This document shows, piece by piece, positions 38,228 through 47,760 of a stretch of DNA of 64,000 nucleotides. Made by a program: the position numbers and the translations under genes. The notes beneath the pieces are model-generated. The model ran no database searches. It was not told the origin of the DNA and saw nothing but the letters and a program-made list of their open reading frames with translations. The number at the start of each line of letters is the position of its first letter. Position 1 is the stretch's first letter. Source of the DNA: Rossellomorea vietnamensis. GTDB taxonomy: Bacteria > Bacillota > Bacilli > Bacillales > Bacillaceae_B. The stretch is from NCBI RefSeq assembly GCF_008180415.1, contig NZ_VTEI01000001.1, positions 228,829-292,828 on the forward strand, in the 5' to 3' direction.

Positions 38228-38256
38228 ATTATAGTATATCTTTACTACTGTATCAA
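38228..38256 (-). promoter_or_regulatory. Predicted sigma-A promoter of lcfA
   Basis: Minus strand TTGATA, 17-bp spacer, TATAAT, about 50 nt before the lcfA start; nearly consensus. Confidence 0.8.
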
Positions 38257-38296
38257 TTCGAATTCCTTTAATAAACTATGTATATTTCGGACTAAT

Positions 38297-38325
38297 GAAA
38301 AAGAGAACGGCAGCCGCCGCTCTCC
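38297..38325 (-). terminator. Terminator of the yshE operon
   Basis: Minus strand AGAGCGGC / GCCGTTCT stem (one G-U pair) with a 4-nt loop, then TTTTT. It lies just after the 27-codon gene. Confidence 0.82.
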
Positions 38326-38334
38326 TTTTGCCCT

Positions 38335-38418
38335 TTACACGAAGAAAACCATGTAAAGGATACCCACAATTATAAACACGGCACAAAGTCCCAATAATAC
38401 TTTTGCTAATGTTTCCAT
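38335..38418 (-). CDS. 27-residue hydrophobic membrane peptide, unrecognised
   Basis: Tiny gene between yshE and the operon terminator. ATG at 38418 with AAGGAGAGAG six nt upstream, TAA at 38335. The peptide starts METLAKVLLGLCAVF and continues IIVGILYMVFFV, a single transmembrane helix of about 20 residues with one acidic and one basic residue at the N-terminus. It starts 10 nt after the yshE stop and ends 10 nt before the terminator, so it is the second gene of that operon. The strong ribosome-binding site and tight fit argue that it is real. Function unknown; a partner of the YshE membrane protein is possible. Confidence 0.7.
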   Translation of the reverse strand: METLAKVLLGLCAVFIIVGILYMVFFV

Positions 38419-38428
38419 TTCTCTCTCC

Positions 38429-38836
38429 TTATGAGATGCCCGCTCCTATGACATAAGACAGGCCTACTGATATGACAAGGGAAATAAACCCGACTGCCCG
38501 ATTATCTCTCTCGATTTCTTCATCAATCTTAAACTTAGGTGTCATAAATTCATAGATGAAGTACCCGGTTAAAAGCAGGAAAAACCCGAACACTCCCCAG
38601 CCAATCGTTGTCAGCAGGGTATCATTTTCAGCGATTGAATGCCTGAAGATATTGGCGATACCAAAAATCTTCCCGCCTGTAGCCATAGCCACCGCCATAT
38701 TTCCTTTCTTTATTTCTTCCCAGTTGTTGTACTTCGTAACAAGTTCGAAAATGGAAAGGAACAGCACAAGAAACAGTACGACGACACTGTAGTAACCAGC
38801 CGTCTGAATAAATTCATTTTCCCAAAAGTTTTCCAT
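38429..38836 (-). CDS. yshE: DUF350 family membrane protein YshE
   Basis: Conserved integral membrane protein, 135 aa, four hydrophobic segments (about 15-32, 49-66, 75-95, 113-133); biochemical role unknown. The DUF350 pattern shows as KGNMAVAMATGGKIFGIANI and RDNRAVGFISLVISVGLSYV, two internally similar halves with conserved N-x-A/G motifs. ATG start. Same position, between lcfA and mutSB, as B. subtilis yshE. Confidence 0.88.
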   Translation of the reverse strand: MENFWENEFIQTAGYYSVVVLFLVLFLSIFELVTKYNNWEEIKKGNMAVAMATGGKIFGIANIFRHSIAENDTLLTTIGWGVFGFFLLLTGYFIYEFMTPKFKIDEEIERDNRAVGFISLVISVGLSYVIGAGIS

Positions 38837-38862
38837 CCCTAAACACCCTTAAATGATTTATT

Positions 38863-39050
38863 GTATAAAAAGTGGAAGCGGCCTGATCAGCCCCGACAGG
38901 CAAATGTTCCGGAGAGAAAAAAGGCGCTCTTTCCTTTTATTCTCTCCGGGTTATTTGACCCCGAGGGGCTAAGTCCGTTCCAGTGGGTACGGACCCTCGG
39001 CCGCTGCGGATAAATTGCATTAATAGCGGAAGCGGCCGCCAGCTCAGGAA
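38863..39050 (+). repeat. Dispersed element family 2, best-preserved copy, with a second fragment
   Basis: Starts TATAAAAAGTGGAAGCGGCC. Outer arms AGCGGCC (38877) and GGCCGCT (38999) enclose three hairpins: GGAGAGAA / TTCTCTCC (38911-38947), CCCCGAGGGG (38959-38968) and GTCCGT / ACGGAC (38973-38994), a cloverleaf-like layout of about 130 bp. A second left-end fragment, AGCGGAAGCGGCCGCC, follows at about 39025. It lies between mutSB and yshE. Confidence 0.85.
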
Positions 39051-39058
39051 CTACTACT

Positions 39059-41413
39059 TTACTTAAATTCCACTACACTGACACCGGTTCCGCCTTCGCC
39101 CGCTTCGCCAAGACGGACCCTTTTGACAGAGCGGTGGTTTTTCAAGTATTCCTGCACTCCCTGCCTGAGGGCACCCGTTCCTTTACCATGGATGATGGAA
39201 ACACGCGGGTAGCCTGCCAATAAGGCATCATCGATATACTTTTCGACTCGGGACAGGGCATTTTCAAATCTTTCTCCCCTAAGGTCCAGTTCCAAGCCTA
39301 CATGAAAATCTTTTCCTTTGACAGTAGCAAGCGGTTTGGTTTCAACCTTTTTCTCTGCCTGAATGAACTCAAGATCGGATTCTTTAACCTTCATCTTCAT
39401 GATTCCCATTTGAACCTGCCACTCTTTTGAGGATACTTTTTCAACCAGGTGGCCTTTCTGATCAAATGTAAGGACCTTCACTTCGTCTCCCGGTTTTAGC
39501 TCTCGTTGGCTCGAAGCGGCTTTTTTCGGTTTGCTTCTGTCCAAGTTAGGCGCAGCGCCTTCAATCCTTTTCCTGGCATCGATCAGCTCATGCTCTTTAA
39601 CATCAGCGCTTTTTTCCAGCCTCATTTTCCGCAAGTCTCTGATAACGCCTTCTGCTTCTTCTTTAGCTTTCTCAACGACTTGAGAGGCTTTCACCTCGGC
39701 TTTTTCATATAAGCTGTCACGCTTATCATAAAACTCCATCATTTGTTTCTGCATGTCTTTATGCATCTTATCCGCTTGCTTAAGAAGTTCATGTGCTTCA
39801 TCATAATCAGCTTCAGCATCTTTCCTGCTTTTCTCAAGAGAAGCAATCATATTTTCAATTTCTTTGCTGTCTGTTCCGATGTGTGATTTGGCGCGGTGAA
39901 TGACCCTGTCGGCCAATCCAAGCCGTTTGGATATTTCGAATGCGTTGCTTCGGCCCGGGACCCCGATCAGCAGCTTATAGGTTGGACTCAGGGATTCTAC
40001 ATCAAATTCCACACTGGCATTGATGACACCTTCCCGATTATAGCCATAAGCCTTCAGTTCAGGATAGTGGGTAGTAGCAACGACTTTCGCACCTCTCTGA
40101 TGTACTTCGTCCAGGATGGAAATCGCCAGCGCCGCCCCTTCCTGCGGATCTGTTCCAGCACCAAGCTCATCGAAAAGAACCAGGCTTTCGTGGTCGACTT
40201 TGTTAAGAATATCTACAATATTCACCATATGTGAAGAGAAGGTACTCAAACTTTGCTCTATCGACTGTTCATCACCGATATCAGCGTAGACATTCTGAAA
40301 GACTCCCAATTGAGAGCCATCCAAAGCAGGAATCTGCAGTCCCGCCTGCCCCATCAATGTCAGCAGCCCGACAGTTTTCAACGTCACTGTTTTACCACCG
40401 GTATTCGGTCCGGTGATGACTATCGAACTGAAATCTTTGCCCAATTCAATGTCATTGGGGACTGCTTCCTCAATCGTGAGCATCGGATGCCGCGCCCTGT
40501 TCAGTTTCAGTACTTGTTCGCCATTAATCTCAGGCTTAGTCCCTTTAATGGACTTTCCGTACTTTGCTTTAGTAAACATAAAATCTATATCGGCCAGGGT
40601 GGCGACAATCGTTAATAAATCCTCAGAATATCCACTGACCTCTACCGTCAATTCGGTAAGGATCCTTTCGATTTCCAGTCCTTCTTTCAGCTTTAATTCA
40701 CGCAATGCGTTATTAAGCGTCACAATAACCTCAGGCTCAATGAAAAGAGTCTGGCCTGAAGAGGACTGGTCATGAATGATGCCTCCATAATTTCCGCGGT
40801 ATTCCTGCTTTACCGGTATAACATACCGGTCATTCCGTATGGTGATGATCGCGTCTGAAAGCATTTTCTGCGCATTGCTGGATCGGATCATTCTTTCAAG
40901 TTTTTCTCTGATCCGCCCCTCATTTGCCCTGATCTGCGAGCGGATCTGCCTTAAGGAATCACTGGCAGAATCCAGAATTCCGCCATTTTCGTCGACGACC
41001 GCTCTGATTTTATGTTCAAGAGGGGTTAAAACCGTCATCTCGCTGACTTTTTCAGACAGGATCGGAAGCTCTATTTCTTCCTCTCCCAGATCCTCCATGA
41101 AAAGTCTGATCTGCCTGCTGGCATAAATGGTGCTCGCTACCTGCACAAATTCCTGGGGGCTCAGCATGCCGCCGATTGTAGCGCGTTTGACAGCAGGACG
41201 GATATCAAAGATCCCTCCCAGCGGTGCATGACCTTTTAGTCTCAGGATGCTGGCCGCTTCATCTGTCTCATCCTGTATTCTGATTACCTCTTCAAGGGTT
41301 GTGGAAGGCTGCAGGGCTTCCGCCTTTGCTCTTCCAAGTGCAGAAGCGGCAAAGCCTGAAAGCAGTTCTTTTACCTTATTAAATTCCAATGTCCTTAATA
41401 CTTTATCATTCAT
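39059..41413 (-). CDS. mutSB: Endonuclease/ATPase MutS2
   Basis: MutS-family ATPase with a Smr nuclease tail, 784 aa; acts on recombination intermediates and on stalled, collided ribosomes rather than on mismatches. Lacks the mismatch-binding domain. Walker [16 protein letters not shown] (about 335), Walker [15 protein letters not shown] and the MutS H-loop [15 protein letters not shown] coiled-coil region follows and the C-terminal Smr domain contains [13 protein letters not shown] and [14 protein letters not shown] start with GGAGGAG upstream; 19 nt after polX, so one transcript. Confidence 0.96.
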   Translation of the reverse strand: MNDKVLRTLEFNKVKELLSGFAASALGRAKAEALQPSTTLEEVIRIQDETDEAASILRLKGHAPLGGIFDIRPAVKRATIGGMLSPQEFVQVASTIYASRQIRLFMEDLGEEEIELPILSEKVSEMTVLTPLEHKIRAVVDENGGILDSASDSLRQIRSQIRANEGRIREKLERMIRSSNAQKMLSDAIITIRNDRYVIPVKQEYRGNYGGIIHDQSSSGQTLFIEPEVIVTLNNALRELKLKEGLEIERILTELTVEVSGYSEDLLTIVATLADIDFMFTKAKYGKSIKGTKPEINGEQVLKLNRARHPMLTIEEAVPNDIELGKDFSSIVITGPNTGGKTVTLKTVGLLTLMGQAGLQIPALDGSQLGVFQNVYADIGDEQSIEQSLSTFSSHMVNIVDILNKVDHESLVLFDELGAGTDPQEGAALAISILDEVHQRGAKVVATTHYPELKAYGYNREGVINASVEFDVESLSPTYKLLIGVPGRSNAFEISKRLGLADRVIHRAKSHIGTDSKEIENMIASLEKSRKDAEADYDEAHELLKQADKMHKDMQKQMMEFYDKRDSLYEKAEVKASQVVEKAKEEAEGVIRDLRKMRLEKSADVKEHELIDARKRIEGAAPNLDRSKPKKAASSQRELKPGDEVKVLTFDQKGHLVEKVSSKEWQVQMGIMKMKVKESDLEFIQAEKKVETKPLATVKGKDFHVGLELDLRGERFENALSRVEKYIDDALLAGYPRVSIIHGKGTGALRQGVQEYLKNHRSVKRVRLGEAGEGGTGVSVVEFK

Positions 41414-41432
41414 GGAGTATACTCCTCCCTAA

Positions 41433-43154
41433 CTATCCATCATTTCTATTTAAGAATTTCAACAGGTCATCACTCTCATAGGTGTTGATGACTGAACTTG
41501 ATTTTACCCAGCCTCTTCTTGCTGCACCGACGCCAACTTCCATGAATTGAAGATGGTCGATGCTGTGGGCATCTGTATTGATGACAATCTTGACGCCGGC
41601 TTCCTCTGCCTTTTTGATATTTTCAGAAGACAAGTCCAGACGGTTTGGATTAGCATTAAGTTCAAGCGCAGTGCCAGTCTCTTTTGCCAGTTCGATCAGC
41701 ATATCAACATCCACATCATAACCTTCCCTCCTGCCGATGATCCTTCCAGTCGGGTGGGCGATGATATCGACATGAGCACTCTTAAGAGCTGTCTTCAGAC
41801 GATCCATTATTTTATCACGTGATTGTGTAAAACTGGAGTGTATGGAAGCAATCACGAGATCCATCTGTTGGAGTACTTCATCTTCATAATCCAGTGTACC
41901 GTCCGGGAGGATATCCATTTCGATACCTGAAAGAATGGTAATATCATCATATTTATCATTCAATTGGCGGATTTCTTCCCGTTGTTTCAATAGTCTTTCG
42001 GCAGTCAGTCCGTTCGCTACTTTAAGATACTGCGAGTGATCTGTGAATGCCATATATTTATACCCTTTTTCTCTGCAAGCCTCAACCATTTCCTCCAATG
42101 AATGGGCGCCATCTGTCCAGGTGGAGTGCATATGAAGGTCGCCTTGGATGTCCTTCAATTCAACCAGCCCATAGTCATTTGAATAGCGGTCGATTTCCCT
42201 GCCATCTTCCCTCAGTTCAGGCGGAATCCACGGCAGGCCGAAATGGCTGAAGAATTCCTCTTCAGAACGGAATGTCGCAATGTCACCCGTCTCAGCATTT
42301 TCGACTCCGTATTCACTGATCTTTTCGCCTCTCTCTTTGGCGATCTGCCTCATACGGACATTATGATCCTTAGAGCCAGTAAAGTGATGGAGAGCAGTTG
42401 CATACTCTTCGGGTTTTACAAGTCTGAAATCCACGGATACTTCCCATTCATAAAGGAAAGTAAGGGAAATCTTTGTATCTCCCGCCGCAGCGGAATCCTT
42501 TATATCCGGAAGACTCATAATCTGTTCTTTCACTGTCTGGACATCATCGACGGCAATAATGAAATCCAAGTCTTTGACTGTTTCCCTCACCCGCCTTAAA
42601 CTTCCTGCTCGTGAAAATTCCTTAACTCCCTTCATTCCTGAAAGAGTCTGTTCGATTTTCTCAGCAATCGGAAGCATATAAGCAATCGGAAGCCGGTCCG
42701 GCTGCGAGCCGGCACTTTCAATCGCCTGAAGGATTTTTTCCTCAGTCTTCTTGCCGAAACCGGACAATGCCGAAACCTTGCCCGCCTCGCAGACATCCTT
42801 CAAATCCTCTATGTTCGTGACATTCAACTCCTGGTATAGCTTGGCAATCTTCTTCCCGCCAAGGCCAGGCAGCTTTAACAGGGGAACTAGGCCTTCTGGA
42901 ACTTCTTTCTGAAGCTCCTCCAGAACACTTGATTCCCCCTCAGTGATGTATTCTTCAATGACAGCTGCTGTTCCTTTTCCAATTCCATTAATCTCTGTGA
43001 ACGATTGAATTTCACTCAAGCTTCTGTCATCCGTTTCAAGCGCGTTGGCCGCTTTCCTGAAAGCAGATACCTTAAACGTGTTTTCGCCTTTCAATTCCAT
43101 ATATATAGCAATTGTTTCAAGTAGTTTTATAATATTCTTTTTGTTGACAGCCAT
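41433..43154 (-). CDS. polX: DNA polymerase X family protein (PolX with PHP domain)
   Basis: Base-excision-repair polymerase with 3'-5' exonuclease activity; 573 aa. N-terminal DNA pol-beta region with helix-hairpin-helix segments (IQSFTEINGIGKGTAAVIEE; LKLPGLGGKKIAKLYQ), palm motif GSLRRVRETVKDLDFIIAVD with the metal-binding Asp pair. C-terminal PHP domain: GDLHMHSTWTDG, FTDHSQYLKV, HPTGRIIG and NTDAHSIDHL supply the metal ligands. ATG start. Upstream of mutSB in the standard order. Confidence 0.95.
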   Translation of the reverse strand: MAVNKKNIIKLLETIAIYMELKGENTFKVSAFRKAANALETDDRSLSEIQSFTEINGIGKGTAAVIEEYITEGESSVLEELQKEVPEGLVPLLKLPGLGGKKIAKLYQELNVTNIEDLKDVCEAGKVSALSGFGKKTEEKILQAIESAGSQPDRLPIAYMLPIAEKIEQTLSGMKGVKEFSRAGSLRRVRETVKDLDFIIAVDDVQTVKEQIMSLPDIKDSAAAGDTKISLTFLYEWEVSVDFRLVKPEEYATALHHFTGSKDHNVRMRQIAKERGEKISEYGVENAETGDIATFRSEEEFFSHFGLPWIPPELREDGREIDRYSNDYGLVELKDIQGDLHMHSTWTDGAHSLEEMVEACREKGYKYMAFTDHSQYLKVANGLTAERLLKQREEIRQLNDKYDDITILSGIEMDILPDGTLDYEDEVLQQMDLVIASIHSSFTQSRDKIMDRLKTALKSAHVDIIAHPTGRIIGRREGYDVDVDMLIELAKETGTALELNANPNRLDLSSENIKKAEEAGVKIVINTDAHSIDHLQFMEVGVGAARRGWVKSSSVINTYESDDLLKFLNRNDG

Positions 43155-43544
43155 TCGATCACCCTCTTATTAAAATTTGTCAGAGTAATGTCTATTTCTT
43201 TTGGGACTCTATTTTCAGACTCCAATACTAATACTATCAGAATACGCTCACAAAGGGAAAAAGAGATACCTTGAAGATGAGTGATTGGTGTGGCGGGGAA
43301 GGGTTCGGATTGATATGTGGTTGTATATTTAGTGGCCGATTCACGGCGATTTAGGTTCCCGATATTTCAGGACCGATTGAGGGCTGATATGCTGACATTT
43401 TCGGGTGCGTTGTAGGATAAACGAGCTTTTTTTTTGAGGGGGTGGCATTTTTAGTGGGTTTTCCGGATATTCGTGCCATTTTTTGGGGGTGTGGCATTTT
43501 AGGTGCATTCCCGAAGTAAACACCAATAAGTCAGGGATTTCATC

Positions 43545-44215
43545 TTTTAGTATGGTGTTTTGCTCTTAATCACACTACTAACTCCTGGGTTCCATCTTTT
43601 AGTTTAGTGTTTAGCCCTTAATCACACTACTAACTCATGGATTTACCCTTTTAGTATAGTGTTTAGCTCTTAATCACACTACTAAATTCAGAATTCAATC
43701 CTTTAGTATAGTGTTTAGCCCTTAATCACACTACTAACTCCTGGATTTACCCTTTTAGTATACTGTTTAGCTCTTAATCACACTACTAAATTCAGAATTC
43801 AATCCTTTAGTATAGTGTTTAGCCCTTAATCACACTACTAACTCCTGGATTTACCCTTTTAGTATACTGTTTAGCCCTTAATCACACTACTAACTCCTGG
43901 ATTCCCCCTTTTAGTATAGTGTTTAGCCCTTAATCACACTACTAACTCCTGGGTTCCCCCCTTTTAGTATAGTGTTTAGCTCTTAATCACACTACTAACT
44001 CCAGGATTCCCACTTTTAGTATAGTGTTTAGCCCTTAATCACACTACTAACTCCTGGGTTCCCCCCTTTTAGTATAGTGTTTAGCTCTTAATCACACTAC
44101 TAACTCCTGGGTCCCCTATTAGAATTTAGCCTCTAATCCCTATGTTAATTCCAAGATCCCACCTTTTAATATAGCGTTAGCCCCTAATCAGCCTATTTCC
44201 CTGCTAAGCATGCTC
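43545..44215. repeat. Tandem array E: eleven clear 52-bp units plus decayed ends, longest in the window
   Basis: TAATCACACTAC marks units at 43567, 43619, 43671, 43723, 43775, 43827, 43879, 43931, 43984, 44036 and 44089, steps of 52 bp with two of 53, then two or three decayed units (near 44134 and 44185). Each unit contains the inverted repeat TTAGTATAGTGT ... ACACTACTAA around a TTAGCYCTTAATC centre, and a linker of the type CTCCTGGATTTACCC. Two higher-order unit types (AACTCCTGG and AAATTCAGAATTC linkers) alternate at 43671-43827. It lies in the 1.2-kb spacer between polX and the yshB gene. No gene is supported in 43155-44386. Confidence 0.95.
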
Positions 44216-44386
44216 CTCAGCCCTTAATCCCCTATCAACTTACAGTATGTTACCTTTTCAGCCGCATTACTTAGCTCTTTTTCAGGTGTTGTCATATTCC
44301 TCCGAAATGTTATCACACTAATTTCAGCACCGGAAAGACACAAAGAAGGACCAGCCGGGTCAAGCCGGCCAGCCCTAAAGAAAGAA

Positions 44387-44929
44387 TTATTCTGATACGT
44401 AATGGATCCACCATTCCTGAACCTGGTCGGATAAAAACGGTGTATTGGTTATCATGAATTCAGCAAGTACAGAATCATTCAACAGTGTCTGAATCATGGA
44501 AATCGGCAGCATTGCCGCGATGTATAATAAAATAAAAACAACAATATAGGTTTCTATGAAACCCAATATTCCCCCGCCCAAAACATTCAATTGTTTCAGG
44601 ATCGGCAGGTGCGCAACAAAATCAAGCATGGATCCGAGGATTTGAAATACAATCCGGACAGCAAAAAAGATAATAGCAAAGGCAATGACCCGATAATAAG
44701 ACTGGTCCAGATTCGTTGCTTCAAAAAGCATATTTAATGTAGATTCTTCATCCAGCATCGGAAAGGGAATCCATAACGTTAATTTTGGTGCCAGCTGATC
44801 GTAGTAGATATAAGCAATGATAAATGAAATGATAAAACCTGTCATATGTACAAGCTGAAGGATAAACCCTCTCCTCAATCCGACAAAGAATCCGAAAACG
44901 AGGATAATCAATAGTGCTAAATCAAGCAT
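44387..44929 (-). CDS. yshB: CvpA family membrane protein (YshB)
   Basis: Integral membrane protein, 180 aa, with four long hydrophobic segments (about 1-16, 20-45, 80-100, 115-140) as in the CvpA/colicin-V-production family; the function in Bacillus is not known. Segments MLDLALLIILVFGFFVGLRR and VIAFAIIFFAVRIVFQILGS fit the family. ATG start at 44929, 7 nt after zapA, so the two are translated from one message, as in B. subtilis. Confidence 0.9.
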   Translation of the reverse strand: MLDLALLIILVFGFFVGLRRGFILQLVHMTGFIISFIIAYIYYDQLAPKLTLWIPFPMLDEESTLNMLFEATNLDQSYYRVIAFAIIFFAVRIVFQILGSMLDFVAHLPILKQLNVLGGGILGFIETYIVVFILLYIAAMLPISMIQTLLNDSVLAEFMITNTPFLSDQVQEWWIHYVSE

Positions 44930-44936
44930 AATATTT

Positions 44937-45200
44937 TCAATCCTTTAATTTTTTTAATTCTTCTTCCAGACTTTCGCAGTACTCTTTCAGCTTAATGTTG
45001 TCATGAAGCGTGTTCACCGCAGTGAGTACGGCAAGCTTGCTCTTATCCAGGGAAGAATTCATGGAGCTGATCTCTCTCATTTTTTCGTCGACCAAGGAAG
45101 CAACCTGACGGATATGGCTGGTAGATTCAGTACCGACAATAACATATTGCGTCCCATATATATCCACAGTTGTACGGTTTTTTTGTTCTTGAGACAACAC
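44937..45200 (-). CDS. zapA: Cell division protein ZapA
   Basis: Small FtsZ-associated protein that cross-links FtsZ filaments at mid-cell; 87 aa. N-terminal beta part with [17 protein letters not shown], central helix [19 protein letters not shown] and a C-terminal coiled coil [17 protein letters not shown]. The start is GTG at 45200 (or the TTG next to it), with GGGGGG upstream. Divergent from rnhC across 169 bp. Confidence 0.92.
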   Translation of the reverse strand: MLSQEQKNRTTVDIYGTQYVIVGTESTSHIRQVASLVDEKMREISSMNSSLDKSKLAVLTAVNTLHDNIKLKEYCESLEEELKKLKD

Positions 45201-45369
45201 GAAAGCCCCCCATCATAAGAATCCTAAACATTATCATAACATGAATGTAATTAATATGGGAAAGAAAATGTCATTTTACGTCTAATTTTGTTCGCAATTC
45301 TAAAAGCAGCCAAAGTTTGATATGATTTAAGTTCAACCTTACATATGAAATACTTTTCTGGAGAAGGGA

Positions 45370-46305
45370 ATGGGCTACGTGGCAAACACTGTTTTACAAT
45401 GCTCCACATCAAAAATCAATGAAATGAAAACATATTATAAAAACAATTTGCAAAGCAAACTGCCCCCAGGGTCGGTTTTCACTGCAAAAGTACCGGGATG
45501 CACCATTACAGCTTACCGGTCAGGAAAAGTTCTTTTTCAAGGAGGAAGCGGCCAGGAAGAAGCAGGCAGGTGGGGCTCCACGGAAACAGCCCCTGCCAAA
45601 AGCGGCAAACCAAAAACGAATCCCAAGCTTCCAGCGAATATCGCGGATATGTCGATCCTTGGGTCGGATGAAGTCGGAACAGGAGACTTCTTCGGCCCCA
45701 TCACAGTGGTTGCCGCTTATGTAAAAAAAGAACAAATAGCACTCTTGAAGGAGCTTGGCGTCCGTGATTCCAAGAATCTGACCGATGACAAAATCATAGC
45801 CATTGCGAAAGATCTGCTTTCTGTCGTTCCATACAGCCTCCTCATTTGTCATAACGAAAAATATAATGACCTCCAGGAAAAGGGGATGTCTCAAGGAAAA
45901 ATCAAAGCCTTGCTTCACAACAGGGCAATCCTGAATCTGCTTAAAAAAATAGAGCCGGAGAAGCCTGAAGCTATTTTGATAGACCAGTTTGCAGAAGAAA
46001 ACACTTATTACAAATACCTTGCTGGCCAAAAGGAAATCCACAGGGAAAATGTACTCTTCAGTACAAAAGGTGAAAGCATTCACCTATCCGTAGCCGCTGC
46101 TTCCATACTGGCTCGATATGCTTTTGTGAAAGAGATGGATAAACTCAGCGCAGCTGCAGGATTCCAAATTCCAAAGGGTGCCGGAAAGCAAGTTGATGTC
46201 GCTGCCGCCAAAATCATCCGCCAATCCGGTGCTGACGAACTGAAAAAAATCACAAAGTGGCATTTCGCCAATAGTGATAAGGCGCAAAAGCTTGCCAGGC
46301 ATTGA
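45370..46305 (+). CDS. rnhC: Ribonuclease HIII
   Basis: Degrades RNA in RNA-DNA hybrids and removes R-loops and primers; 311 aa. N-terminal substrate-binding (TBP-like) domain, a Gly/Lys/Pro linker (about 65-95), then the catalytic domain with MSILGSDEVGTGDFFGPITV (the Asp-Glu pair), VRDSKNLTD and ILIDQFAEE. Start ATG at 45370 with GGAG six nt upstream. Plus strand, divergent from zapA, with its own terminator. Confidence 0.95.
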   Translation: MGYVANTVLQCSTSKINEMKTYYKNNLQSKLPPGSVFTAKVPGCTITAYRSGKVLFQGGSGQEEAGRWGSTETAPAKSGKPKTNPKLPANIADMSILGSDEVGTGDFFGPITVVAAYVKKEQIALLKELGVRDSKNLTDDKIIAIAKDLLSVVPYSLLICHNEKYNDLQEKGMSQGKIKALLHNRAILNLLKKIEPEKPEAILIDQFAEENTYYKYLAGQKEIHRENVLFSTKGESIHLSVAAASILARYAFVKEMDKLSAAAGFQIPKGAGKQVDVAAAKIIRQSGADELKKITKWHFANSDKAQKLARH

Positions 46306-46361
46306 GGCCTTTGCTACTTAGACAGTAAAATATAATGGGAATCAATAAAAAACACAACTGC

Positions 46362-46396
46362 AAGCAGTCCAATCAGAATAGATTGGACTGCTTTTT
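46362..46396 (+). terminator. Terminator of rnhC
   Basis: AGCAGTCCAATC / GATTGGACTGCT stem with a 6-nt loop, followed by TTTT on the plus strand, 58 nt past the stop. Confidence 0.88.
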
Positions 46397-46420
46397 ATAC
46401 TAAAAATTTCAGTTAGATGC

Positions 46421-47386
46421 TTAAAGACTTTGTGTTCCTTTACTATTCCGCCCCAACAACAATAATACTTGTGCTGCGACTGCCAGAATTGGCAATTCTA
46501 ATAACGGACCGATTACTAAAGTCAATGCGATTAACGGTTCGTCCGGGAAGGCGGTCATCGCAATCGCTAAAGCAATAGGCGAGTTTCTAGCTAAGGTCGT
46601 CAAGCTTAAACTGATTCTGTCAGAGGAAGAGAATCCCATAACTCTTCCAATTTTTTGTCCCACAAAAAAATTAATAATAAAGAATAACATAACCGGAATG
46701 AAAATTTTCCATATTAAACTTAAATTATCCAGAAGCAGTCCCCCTTTTGATGCAAACATAGCAGTAATGGCCAAACTCAAGAAGAGCACCGGAAATACGG
46801 CCAGTTTGGTTATAAGATATTCCCTCCATTCTTGTCTGTTTTTCAAAAGGGAATTAGTTAAAACTGCTAAAAATAAAGGAAGAATTAAAATCAGAAGAAT
46901 GCTCTCCACTAGAAATTGCATCTCGATGACACCGGTGGTTCCCTCAAAAATAAGAAGATAAATCGGCAGCAGCAGTACCTGCAGGATCAAATTCAATGGC
47001 AGGATGGCAGCAGAGAGTGCCACATTGCCTTTTGCAATACCCGTAAAAATTAAATACCAATCCGTACAGGGTGTGACCATCAGCATAATGAAGCCTATGT
47101 ATAAAGGAGTCTGCCCATCTAAAAAGACCAACGCCAGTATCCACGCCAGCAGAGGGGTCCAGACAAAATTGATAAGAACTGATGTAAAGGTAAACTTTCT
47201 ATTTTTAAAAGCTTTCTTTATCTCCTCTAAAGGAATTTGCAAGAAAGTGATATAGAGCATGACAACTAACAAAGGAACGATGAAACTTTCTGCATAAGCC
47301 CTTACAAACTCCACTTGCCCTATTGCTATGCCAATGATCACTGCTGAGAAAATAATGATGGTATACAATTTTTCAAATAAGTTCAT
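46421..47386 (-). CDS. BASS/ACR3-superfamily permease (bile acid:sodium symporter type)
   Basis: Integral membrane carrier of about ten helices, 321 aa, of the BART superfamily that includes arsenite pump ACR3 and bile-acid/sodium symporters. Two conserved patches resemble ACR3: VTPCTDWYLIFTGIAKGNVA with a Cys-Thr in the broken-helix motif, and LTTLARNSPIALAIAMTAF. No arsR, arsC or other arsenic gene adjoins it, so an arsenite role is not shown; another organic-anion or sodium-coupled substrate is equally possible. ATG start. It stands alone between rnhC and pheT, where B. subtilis has nothing, and looks like an insertion into a conserved region. Confidence 0.8.
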   Translation of the reverse strand: MNLFEKLYTIIIFSAVIIGIAIGQVEFVRAYAESFIVPLLVVMLYITFLQIPLEEIKKAFKNRKFTFTSVLINFVWTPLLAWILALVFLDGQTPLYIGFIMLMVTPCTDWYLIFTGIAKGNVALSAAILPLNLILQVLLLPIYLLIFEGTTGVIEMQFLVESILLILILPLFLAVLTNSLLKNRQEWREYLITKLAVFPVLFLSLAITAMFASKGGLLLDNLSLIWKIFIPVMLFFIINFFVGQKIGRVMGFSSSDRISLSLTTLARNSPIALAIAMTAFPDEPLIALTLVIGPLLELPILAVAAQVLLLLGRNSKGTQSL

Positions 47387-47760
47387 AGTGACTCACAACC
47401 CAACCTGCTGTATATTTTTTTAAAATTATAACACAGCGTCAATTTGAATAGATGCTCTATGACCCATACTCGGAGAACGCTGAACTTAATTTTATCAAAG
47501 CTCTTTTCATAAACTTTGTTGCTAATTTATATGAACTTCGTTAAAAATCCTTTACCAAAATATTCTGGTGAGCAAGAAGAAAAGAGCTGCTCTACAGTTT
47601 AGAGAGAAAAAACCTAGTATCTGCGGGAAATCCTGTCATTGGGAGTTTCCTGAAAATAAAAAATGAGAAAACCTCCTTTTATAGACTTTTTCTAAATAAA
47701 TATTACATTAGAATGTGAATTCGCCTTCACTCCAATTGCCGCAGGAGGATCTTCGCTGCA

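Noticed and set aside
43341..43526. Minus-strand frame of 61 codons after polX
   Set aside because: Low-complexity, Lys/Pro-rich product, no ribosome-binding site, no relative recognised.
43545..44215. Possible CRISPR array
   Set aside because: Units are contiguous with similar linkers, not identical repeats with unique spacers; no cas genes in the window. The same holds for the other six arrays.
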